7,047 nt of DNA from Candidatus Brocadiaceae bacterium (GTDB taxonomy: Bacteria; Planctomycetota; MHYJ01; JACQXL01; CAKKQI01). The notes under the pieces were generated by a model. That model was not told where the DNA came from. It did no database searches and was given only the letters and a program-made list of their open reading frames with translations. Positions 1-5,442 of this stretch are shown here, one piece after another. Both the position numbers and the translations under genes were made by a program. The number at the start of each line of letters is the position of its first letter. The first letter of the stretch is position 1. The DNA is taken from NCBI GenBank assembly GCA_919901895.1, contig CAKKQI010000309.1, positions 1 through 7,047 on the forward strand, given 5' to 3'.

Positions 1-826
1 TCTCATACGTTTCAACCGTTCCCGAACGTGAATTCGGGACAAGATTATCGGAATGACGGACTTTAAAATTAATCGGACGGCCCGGATAATTCCTGATTTT
101 TTTCAGTTCATTACCTGAAATAACCGGCTCTCCATCAATTTCTACAATTTCATCTTTTAATTTTAACCCGGCTTGTTCAGCCGGCGAATTTTTAACAATA
201 CCGGCAATGATGTTTCGCCGGACATCAAGGCCTAACCCTTTTGAACCGCGGGCGATTACCGGAATGGTCAATTCCTGCGAACCTCTTTGGATTTTTACCT
301 GGCAGGTTTCGCCGATTGATTTACGCAATATTTCAAATTTATATTCTTCCATTGAACTAACCGGTACGTTATCAACGGTTTTAATCACATCGCCCGGAAG
401 AATTCCGGCTTCGTTTTCAGCCGAACCGGGCTGGACGAAACCGATTAACGGTTCGGAAAAATTAACCCCGATCAGGTACATTAAAATACAAAGCGGAAAA
501 GCCAGCAGTAAATTCATTATGGCGCCGGCGGCAAAAACTCCAATGCGGGTAAAAGGCGGCTTAGCCACAAACTCATACGAAGCGCCGGTGGCTTCGCCCG
601 AAATAACACTTTCCCCGGCCATCTTAACATAACCGCCTAACGGAATTAGGCATAAACGGTACTCGGTCTCGCCTTTCCTGAACTTGAAAAAAGCCGGACC
701 GAAACCGAGCGAAAAAATTTCCACTTTAATTTTCGCTAATTTCGCCACCATAAAATGACCGAGTTCGTGCACAAAAATAAGCAAACCCACTCCTAAAATG
801 ATCAGAAAAATATTAATTGCAAACAT
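1..826 (-). CDS. rseP: RseP/S2P-family intramembrane zinc metalloprotease, 3' end outside window
   Basis: Site-2 protease (peptidase M50) of the inner membrane. The family cleaves transmembrane segments, classically anti-sigma factors after a first cut, and clears signal-peptide remnants. The window holds 275 codons from the start; the rest lies beyond base 1. A hydrophobic first helix (about residues 3-19) runs into the zinc motif HELGH at 20-24, with H20, E21 and H24 visible. GGYVKM follows at 64-69, then a hydrophobic segment at about 95-121 containing GAIMN. Two PDZ domains come next, at about 128-192 and from about 205 on; both contain an AG...D(V/E)I core. The second catalytic Asp motif would lie outside the window. 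The start is fixed by AGAGGAGA just upstream. One base separates it from the dxr stop, so it is the third gene of the cyclase-dxr-rseP operon. About 12 residues near 258-269 look like an inserted palindrome product. Family assignment is firm; the cleaved substrate is unknown. Confidence 0.93.
   Translation of the reverse strand, partial: MFAINIFLIILGVGLLIFVHELGHFMVAKLAKIKVEIFSLGFGPAFFKFRKGETEYRLCLIPLGGYVKMAGESVISGEATGASYEFVAKPPFTRIGVFAAGAIMNLLLAFPLCILMYLIGVNFSEPLIGFVQPGSAENEAGILPGDVIKTVDNVPVSSMEEYKFEILRKSIGETCQVKIQRGSQELTIPVIARGSKGLGLDVRRNIIAGIVKNSPAEQAGLKLKDEIVEIDGEPVISGNELKKIRNYPGRPINFKVRHSDNLVPNSRSGTVETYE
18..59. repeat. palindromic sequence inserted in-frame in rseP PDZ2
   Basis: A hairpin is visible here: TCCCGAA (20-26) pairs with TTCGGGA (33-39) around a six-base loop. 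It is followed by a stretch reading GATTATCGGAATGAC. On the coding strand it encodes about residues 258-269 (HSDNLVPNSRSG), in the middle of what should be a short beta-hairpin of the second PDZ domain. The flanking residues (INFKVR before, TVETYE after) would join naturally without it. Palindromes of this general look are common dispersed repeats in bacterial genomes. That it was inserted is an inference from family PDZ geometry. Confidence 0.45.
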
Positions 827-827
827 T

Positions 828-2021
828 TTATCTCCTCTGTTTTTTACTGTTCACTGATAACCGGTTACCGGTTATGACGCGCAATTCATTCCTCGCCCAT
901 TCATCGGCTTCTATAATCTGCGGGAGAGTCGGATTTTTAACAACCCGATGCCGCCGCAGGATTTTTTTATTTAATAACACAATATCGGTTAAAGCAATCT
1001 TTTTCTGTAAAAATAATTTAACGGCTTCTTCATTGGCGGCGTTGAGGACCGCTCCAGCCGTGCCGCCGCGCCGGAGTACTTCATAAGCCAAGGCCAGGGC
1101 CGGCCCGCCTAAAACGGACGCCCCCGGCCTCTCAAAAGTCAAATTCAGCGGTTTTTGAAAAAGCGCCTGATGATTGGCGCCGTTTAACCGCTGCGGATAA
1201 GTTAAAGCAAATTGAATGGGAATCTTCATATCCGGAGGACTTAACTGGGCGATAATTGAACCATCCAGGAATTCCACCATTGAATGGATAATTGATTGCG
1301 GATGAATCACTACTTCAATCTGGGCCGGTTTAAGGTTAAAGAACCAATGGGCTTCAATTACTTCCAGGGCCTTATTCATCAGCGTGGCTGAATCAATCGT
1401 AATTTTATCGCCCATCTGCCAGGTCGGATGATTCAGGGCCTGGTGCGGTGTTACTTTTTTCAGTTCATTAACGGACCGGTTATAAAAAGGACCACCGGAA
1501 GCGGTTAAAATAATTCGTTTGACTTCATTAGCCCGGCCGCACTGAAGCGCCTGAAAAATAGCGCTGTGTTCGCTGTCCACCGGAATAATCTTAACTTTTT
1601 TTCGCCGGGCGAGATTCACCAAAATTTCTCCGGCCATCACCATTGATTCCTTATTAGCCAGTGCCAGGGTCTTGCCGCTTTCAATCGCCCAGAAACTGGC
1701 CGGCAATCCAGCCGCGCCGGTTATGGCGGAAAGAACCAGATTAACTTCAGACGCCGCAATAATTTTTTGGACGCCTTCCCAGCCGGACAGAATTTTAATT
1801 CGTTGTCTTCTTAAAGATGCCTTCAGTCGCGCCGCGGCCGAATGGTCAATTAAAACCACCTGTTCCGGCTTAAACTTTTTTATTTGCTTTTTTAACAGAA
1901 CCCAATTGGAATGGGCCGCCAGGCCAAAAACTTTAACCCGGCCTTTAAGACGTTCAACCACGTTTAAAGCATTCCGGCCGATGGAACCGGTGGAACCGAG
2001 AATAACAATATTTTTTACCAT
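828..2021 (-). CDS. dxr: 1-deoxy-D-xylulose 5-phosphate reductoisomerase
   Basis: Cytosolic enzyme of the methylerythritol phosphate pathway. It rearranges and reduces 1-deoxy-D-xylulose 5-phosphate to 2-C-methyl-D-erythritol 4-phosphate with NADPH and a divalent metal. The protein is 397 residues, the normal family length. The N-terminal NADPH-binding loop GSTGSIG is at 9-15 and ANKES at 122-126. The metal-binding segment PVDSEHSAIFQ carries D149 and E151. TASGGPF at 173-179 and the active-site stretch from HPTWQMGDK through ITIDSATLMNKALEVIEAHW (about 198-226) follow, then VVIHPQSIIHSMVEF and the C-terminal helical domain. All the core motifs I know are intact. The ATG overlaps the cyclase stop (TAATG), with a weak AGGT 9 bases upstream, which suggests translational coupling. 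The last codons contain the SD of rseP. The dxr-rseP pair is a widespread arrangement. It shares the operon promoter near 3700. Confidence 0.97.
   Translation of the reverse strand: MVKNIVILGSTGSIGRNALNVVERLKGRVKVFGLAAHSNWVLLKKQIKKFKPEQVVLIDHSAAARLKASLRRQRIKILSGWEGVQKIIAASEVNLVLSAITGAAGLPASFWAIESGKTLALANKESMVMAGEILVNLARRKKVKIIPVDSEHSAIFQALQCGRANEVKRIILTASGGPFYNRSVNELKKVTPHQALNHPTWQMGDKITIDSATLMNKALEVIEAHWFFNLKPAQIEVVIHPQSIIHSMVEFLDGSIIAQLSPPDMKIPIQFALTYPQRLNGANHQALFQKPLNLTFERPGASVLGGPALALAYEVLRRGGTAGAVLNAANEEAVKLFLQKKIALTDIVLLNKKILRRHRVVKNPTLPQIIEADEWARNELRVITGNRLSVNSKKQRR
831..838 (-). promoter_or_regulatory. ribosome binding site of rseP, inside the dxr 3' end
   Basis: On the minus strand AGAGGAGA lies four bases before the rseP ATG (824-826) and overlaps the last dxr codons. 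It fixes the rseP start and shows that the two genes are read from one mRNA. Confidence 0.85.
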
Positions 2022-3688
2022 TACGAAATTACCTGATAGACCTTGATTTCCTGTTTTTTACCTTTAAGTTTTACATAACCCAGGTCTTTAGTTTTAAATT
2101 TATCCTTGATATATTCATAAGTCCCTTCGCCGATAACCACCTCGTTAGATTGCCCGTACTGGTTAAGACGCGAGGCGATATTAACGGTATCGCCTAGAAC
2201 GGTATATTCAATTCGTCTGGCTGAACCGATATTTCCGGCGACCAGCATACCGGTATTAATACCCACGCGGATATTGTATTTTTCTTTTTCGCTGCCGGAA
2301 TTTTCATGCTGTTTCCCCAATTCCTGAATCATTTTAATGGCTGACTGGACCGCCCGGACCGCGTGGTCGGTCAGCTGGTTAGGAGCACCAAAAGTCGCCA
2401 TCACCGAATCACCGATGTATTTATTCACGCTTCCTTCGTATTCAAAAACAATCCGGGAAGTGGTTTCAAAAAAATCATTCAGCATCAAAACCAGATTATG
2501 CGGGTTCATCCTTTCCGAGATGGTGGTAAAATCCTGGATATCGGCAAAAAGCACCGTGGCTTCCTTTGCTTCCACTTCCATGTTTATTTCGCCGCCCACC
2601 GTCCCGCGGATAATTTTTTCAACGACATCAGGTGAATGATAACGCTCTAAATTACTGCGCATCAGGGCTTCTGTTTTTAAAGTGTCGTAAAGTTCTTCCT
2701 GCTTGATTCTAATGGCGATCTGGTTGGCCACGGCGGTTAAGAGGTCCAAATCTTCAGCTGTGAAGGCATAAGATTTAATTAGGTTATCAAGATAAATCAC
2801 CCCAAAAATTTCCTGCTTTTCCCAGAGCGGTACGCATAAAGCAGACCGGATATTATACTGGGCAATACTCATCCCCATCTGAAAACGAGGATCAACCTTG
2901 GCATCAGAAGTAAGAATGGAAACACGGTCATTAATTACTTTATTGGTAATGGTGCGGCTGATATAAATTTCTTCAGTGGTTTCCCGTCCCCGGCATTTGC
3001 TGATTTTAGGAATGAGTTGGCCGGTTTTTTTATCCAGCAGCATAATTAACCCGCGGTCGGCCTGGATAAAATCAAAAACCGATTTCATCGCAATATCCAG
3101 GACTTCCTCAAGTGAAGTGGCCGAGGTAACGGCCTTACCCAGTTGATAAAGCAAAAAGAATTTTTCACTTTCTTTAGATTTAACGACCGGCTTGGCCGCG
3201 GCCACCAGCGATTCACCGCGCTTGATCATATCCTTGACGTCCATCCGGTAATCAAGCGGAATATCACCCAGGTTTTTGACAATATCGCTGCCCCATCCCG
3301 CTTCCTCCTCCGACCCGGTTTTAGCGAGCCCTGATTGTATCGGAGCGAGGCCTTTTCCCTTGAGTAAATGAGCTCCGGGTATCTCCGCCGCTAATTGTTC
3401 CGTTTCTTCTTTAAAAACAAGAACGGAATCACCAATCTGGATTTCATCGCCGTCTTCCAAAGATTTACTGTCAACTTTTTTCTTGTTGACCAGGATTCCA
3501 TTGGCGCTCCCCAGGTCATAAACAATGTATTTGTTATCGCGTTTGATTATTTCGCTATGACGCCGGGAAGCCAGATTGTCCTGTAATTCCAGGTCATTTT
3601 CCGGCAGACGGCCGATAGAAATGGTGGGTTTATTTAAAATTACTTCCTTAACAACTTTATTTTTATATTTAATAATTAATCTCGCCAT
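2021..3688 (-). CDS. FHA-GAF class III adenylate cyclase
   Basis: Predicted soluble signalling enzyme of 555 residues that makes cAMP from ATP. Domain order: an FHA phosphothreonine-binding domain (about 1-95; G26-R27, S41, H44 and N63-G64 present), a charged linker (about 96-175), a GAF sensor domain (about 177-330; ligand unknown), a short helical connector, and a class III nucleotidyl cyclase domain (about 375-555). The catalytic set looks complete. Metal-binding aspartates are D383 in FADIQDF and D427 in YIGDSVM. K423 and T496 fit the adenine-recognising Lys/Thr pair rather than the Glu/Cys of guanylate cyclases. N503 and R507 in VNIASR are the transition-state residues. No signal peptide or membrane segment is seen. 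It is the first gene of an operon with dxr and rseP, started by a promoter only 9 bases upstream, and no SD is visible before its ATG. ATP specificity is inferred from residues only. Confidence 0.9.
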   Translation of the reverse strand: MARLIIKYKNKVVKEVILNKPTISIGRLPENDLELQDNLASRRHSEIIKRDNKYIVYDLGSANGILVNKKKVDSKSLEDGDEIQIGDSVLVFKEETEQLAAEIPGAHLLKGKGLAPIQSGLAKTGSEEEAGWGSDIVKNLGDIPLDYRMDVKDMIKRGESLVAAAKPVVKSKESEKFFLLYQLGKAVTSATSLEEVLDIAMKSVFDFIQADRGLIMLLDKKTGQLIPKISKCRGRETTEEIYISRTITNKVINDRVSILTSDAKVDPRFQMGMSIAQYNIRSALCVPLWEKQEIFGVIYLDNLIKSYAFTAEDLDLLTAVANQIAIRIKQEELYDTLKTEALMRSNLERYHSPDVVEKIIRGTVGGEINMEVEAKEATVLFADIQDFTTISERMNPHNLVLMLNDFFETTSRIVFEYEGSVNKYIGDSVMATFGAPNQLTDHAVRAVQSAIKMIQELGKQHENSGSEKEKYNIRVGINTGMLVAGNIGSARRIEYTVLGDTVNIASRLNQYGQSNEVVIGEGTYEYIKDKFKTKDLGYVKLKGKKQEIKVYQVIS

Positions 3689-3697
3689 AATCTAATT

Positions 3698-3726
3698 ATT
3701 TTAGCAAATAAAATACCGGATTGCAA
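3698..3726 (-). promoter_or_regulatory. promoter of the cyclase-dxr-rseP operon
   Basis: On the minus strand TTGCAA (3726-3721), a 17-base spacer and TAAAAT (3703-3698) form a good sigma70-type promoter. The TGC just before the -10 makes it an extended -10. Only 9 bases lie between the -10 hexamer and the ATG at 3688, so the start of transcription should fall within a few bases of, or at, the start codon. No SD is visible in between. Confidence 0.65.
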
Positions 3727-3741
3727 CAATTTAACCACGCC

Positions 3742-3787
3742 TAACGTAATCGCCATCGTCTTATTGACAAATAAAAATGTTACGTTA
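3742..3787. repeat. 8-bp inverted repeat in the divergent promoter region, possible operator
   Basis: TAACGTAA (3742-3749) and its exact reverse complement TTACGTTA (3780-3787) lie 38 bases apart, centre to centre. The right copy overlaps the first bases of the aroA -10 box, and the two copies flank its -35 box. The placement suits a repressor that binds both sites. An 8-bp match in about 110 bases has a chance probability of roughly one in ten, so this is tentative. Confidence 0.25.
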
Positions 3788-3791
3788 TAAT
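3764..3791 (+). promoter_or_regulatory. consensus sigma70-type promoter of aroA
   Basis: TTGACA (3764-3769) and TATAAT (3786-3791) are both perfect consensus hexamers, separated by 16 bases. The predicted transcription start is about 3798-3800, immediately before the ATG at 3801. An alternative in-frame ATG at 3777 sits inside the spacer and could not be on a transcript from this promoter. Confidence 0.8.
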
Positions 3792-3800
3792 ACCCTGAGT

Positions 3801-5312
3801 ATGAATTTAACGATAAAAACGCCACCCCCAGGTTATATCCTGAATGGTGTAATTAACGCGCTGCCCGGAGATAAATCAATAGCGCATCGGGCCTTAATTT
3901 TATCGTCGATAGCTACCGGTACCAGTCGTCTAAAAAATTTTCCTGATTCAAATGATTGTCGCGCGACTCTCCTTTGTCTAAAAAATCTGGGGGTAAAGAT
4001 CATTTGTCCGAAAAAATCAGAATTGATTATCAAGGGATGCGGCTTGAATGGATTGAAACCACCGGCGGGCATTCTCAATGCCCGTAATTCAGGAACCACG
4101 ATACGGTTGCTATCGGGTCTCCTGGCCGGGCAACCTTTTGCCAGCCGGATAACCGGCGGTCATTCGTTAAAAAAAAGACCGATGGACCGCGTCATCTTAC
4201 CCTTAAAAAAGATGGGCGCAACTATTAACGGCGCCGGGAACGATAAATTTCCTCCTTTGTTTATCCGGGGCGGAAATTTAAAATCTATTCAATACCGGTT
4301 ACCGGTACCCAGCGCTCAGGTTAAATCAGCTATTTTATTGGCCGCTCTTTACGCCAGAGGGGTAACCAGAATTATGGAACCAGCCCCTTCGCGTAATCAT
4401 ACCGAACGAATGTTAAAAATAATGGGCGCGCCTTTAAAAATTTCACGTCGCCTTTGGCGAACCTCGCCTCTGGCGGGCGGCGTCATCACCTTAAATAATA
4501 CAAAACAATGGACCCTTAACCCGTTAAATGTAACTATTCCTGGGGATAGTTCCTCCGCGGCTTTTTTTATCGCCGCCGTCTTACTTGTCCCGAATTCCAA
4601 AATTACCATTCAAAACGTCTGCCTTAATCCCTACCGGATTGCTTTTATTCAGATTCTTAGACGGATGGGCGGACGAATAAAAATAATCAATCGTTCCAGG
4701 CAATCCGGCGAAGCGACAGAGCGAAACGACAGTGGTCCGATGGACTCCGAACCCCGATGTCTATCGGGGCTTCGGAGAGTCCCGGCCCAATCGGGGAAGT
4801 CCCGCCCCCCGCCAAAGGCGAGGCTCCCGCCTCTGGCGAGGTTCGCCCCGAAGGGCGACGCCCCAATGGGCGGCAAGTGGGGAGAAGAAACCGGCCATAT
4901 TATTGTAAGATCTTCGGCCCTTAAAGCCGTTAAAATTTCCGGCGCAATTATCCCAGCGCTGATTGATGAAATCCCGATCCTGGCTGTTCTGGCGAGTCAG
5001 GCCACCGGAACGACGCTCATTAAAAATGCGGAGGAACTGCGCTTTAAAGAATCAGACCGGTTGAAAACCATCACCGCTGAACTTAAGCGTCTGGGAGCCA
5101 ATATCCGTGAAACCGTTGATGGATTAATCATTAAAGGCCCGTCCAGACTTAAAGGAGCCGAATGCTCTTCTCATCACGACCACCGGATTGCAATGTCTTT
5201 AGCCGTAGCCGGCCTGGCGGCTGAAGGCAAAACCGTTATTAAAAATGCCGGATGTATCAAAGATTCTTTTCCTGAATTTGAAAAAATGTTAAAATCATTA
5301 ATTCACAGGTGA
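3801..5312 (+). CDS. aroA: 3-phosphoshikimate 1-carboxyvinyltransferase (EPSP synthase) with insertions
   Basis: Sixth step of the shikimate pathway: joins shikimate 3-phosphate and phosphoenolpyruvate into EPSP in the cytosol. The protein is 503 residues from this start, against about 430 usually. Motifs in order: PGDKS (K25) and R30, NSGTTIR at 96-102, SAQVK at 171-175, RNHTE at 198-202, PGDSSSAAFF from 247, LIDEIP with D389-E390, FKESDR at 415-420, HHDHR at 458-462, KDSF at 487-490. GDK, SAQ-x-K and R-x-H-x-E fit class II (glyphosate-tolerant type) enzymes, but the usual NPTR is NPYR (277-280). The extra length comes from about 13 residues near 216-228 and about 59 residues near 305-363. 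Both are encoded by GC-rich palindromes and fall between conserved motifs, so the enzyme is probably still active. The start was chosen because the promoter lies directly upstream; the in-frame ATG at 3777 adds eight residues inside the promoter. The gene appears to be leaderless. Confidence 0.93.
   Translation: MNLTIKTPPPGYILNGVINALPGDKSIAHRALILSSIATGTSRLKNFPDSNDCRATLLCLKNLGVKIICPKKSELIIKGCGLNGLKPPAGILNARNSGTTIRLLSGLLAGQPFASRITGGHSLKKRPMDRVILPLKKMGATINGAGNDKFPPLFIRGGNLKSIQYRLPVPSAQVKSAILLAALYARGVTRIMEPAPSRNHTERMLKIMGAPLKISRRLWRTSPLAGGVITLNNTKQWTLNPLNVTIPGDSSSAAFFIAAVLLVPNSKITIQNVCLNPYRIAFIQILRRMGGRIKIINRSRQSGEATERNDSGPMDSEPRCLSGLRRVPAQSGKSRPPPKARLPPLARFAPKGDAPMGGKWGEETGHIIVRSSALKAVKISGAIIPALIDEIPILAVLASQATGTTLIKNAEELRFKESDRLKTITAELKRLGANIRETVDGLIIKGPSRLKGAECSSHHDHRIAMSLAVAGLAAEGKTVIKNAGCIKDSFPEFEKMLKSLIHR
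4446..4484. repeat. small palindromic insertion in aroA
   Basis: Two short hairpins, CGCC-TTT-GGCG (4449-4459) and CGCC-TCT-GGCG (4465-4475), encode about 13 extra residues (RRLWRTSPLAGGV) compared with the spacing expected in EPSP synthases such as that of Bacillus subtilis. The 13-mer GGCGAACCTCGCC (4456-4468) is the exact reverse complement of 4835-4847 in the larger insertion, so the two belong to one repeat family. Confidence 0.6.
4713..4889. repeat. large palindrome-rich in-frame insertion in aroA
   Basis: About 177 bases (59 codons) with no counterpart in ordinary EPSP synthases separate the strand ending GRIKIIN from the strand beginning HIIVRSSALKAV. At least five hairpins lie in a row: 4745-4777, 4810-4820, 4828-4838, 4843-4858 and 4859-4872. 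By hand count 61 of 80 bases in 4801-4880 are G or C, well above the flanking gene. The encoded peptide is rich in Pro, Arg, Ser, Gly and Ala and is probably a disordered surface loop. The exact ends are uncertain by some 20 bases. It carries no intein or transposase motif and keeps the frame. Confidence 0.75.
4745..4777. repeat. 14-bp hairpin inside the aroA insertion
   Basis: CTCCGAA pairs with TTCGGAG, and CCCCGAT with ATCGGGG. The two 7-bp blocks are separated by one bulged C (4770) and closed by the four-base loop GTCT. It is the strongest hairpin of the window. It lies within an open reading frame and has no T-run, so it is a repeat unit rather than a terminator. Confidence 0.8.
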
Positions 5313-5397
5313 TTACAATGATTAAAAGAGAGATTTCGGTGATTTCAGCCGAAGGACTGATCCGTCCTCTGGCGGCAATGTTTTAATCACTGTAATC
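5311..5397. repeat. MITE-like inverted-repeat element between aroA and prfB
   Basis: GATTACAATGATTAAAA (5311-5327) and TTTTAATCACTGTAATC (5381-5397) are inverted repeats that match at 16 of 17 positions and enclose 53 bases. The left end overlaps the last two bases of the aroA stop codon. Inside are TTCGG/CCGAA (5335-5339 with 5349-5353) and the mutually exclusive stem 5348-5373. Bases 5362-5375 read as the CCGCC-TCT-GGCGG palindrome with one extra T, linking this element to the aroA insertions. No target-site duplication is evident. A further related stretch, CTGTGTAATCATTAA (5411-5425), follows. Confidence 0.6.
5348..5384 (+). terminator. possible weak intrinsic terminator of aroA
   Basis: GCCGAAGGAC (5348-5357) pairs with GTCCTCTGGC (5364-5373) around a six-base loop, with one G-T pair and one A-C mismatch. 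A short T4 run at 5381-5384 begins 7 bases after the stem. This is too far and too short for a convincing terminator, and the stem may belong only to the repeat element. Confidence 0.2.
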
Positions 5398-5428
5398 TTC
5401 TTACCAGAATCTGTGTAATCATTAACAT

Positions 5429-5434
5429 AGGAGG
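5429..5434 (+). promoter_or_regulatory. strong Shine-Dalgarno of prfB
   Basis: AGGAGG stands 8 bases before the ATG at 5443, an ideal spacing. It fixes the start of the short first reading frame of prfB, which carries no other recognisable function. No convincing promoter is seen between aroA and this site; TTACCA-16-TAACAT (5401-5428) is too weak to claim. Confidence 0.85.
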
Positions 5435-5442
5435 AAGTTATT

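Noticed and set aside
3777..3800. In-frame ATG at 3777 as the aroA start
   Set aside because: It lies between the -35 and -10 boxes of a perfect consensus promoter, has no SD, and adds eight residues before the usual N-terminus of the family.
4745..4777. Strong hairpin as an intrinsic terminator
   Set aside because: It lies inside the aroA reading frame, upstream of required motifs, and no T-run follows.
4713..4889. Intein or intron in aroA
   Set aside because: The block is too short, lacks splice motifs and endonuclease domains, and has palindromic low-complexity content.
4446..4889. CRISPR-like array from the repeated CGCCNNNGGCG hairpins
   Set aside because: The units are too short, irregularly spaced, lie in a coding region and have no spacers of constant length.
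5313..5442. tRNA, small RNA or small protein gene in the aroA-prfB spacer
   Set aside because: No cloverleaf or convincing open frame with SD apart from the prfB leader frame is visible. The inverted-repeat element accounts for the structure.
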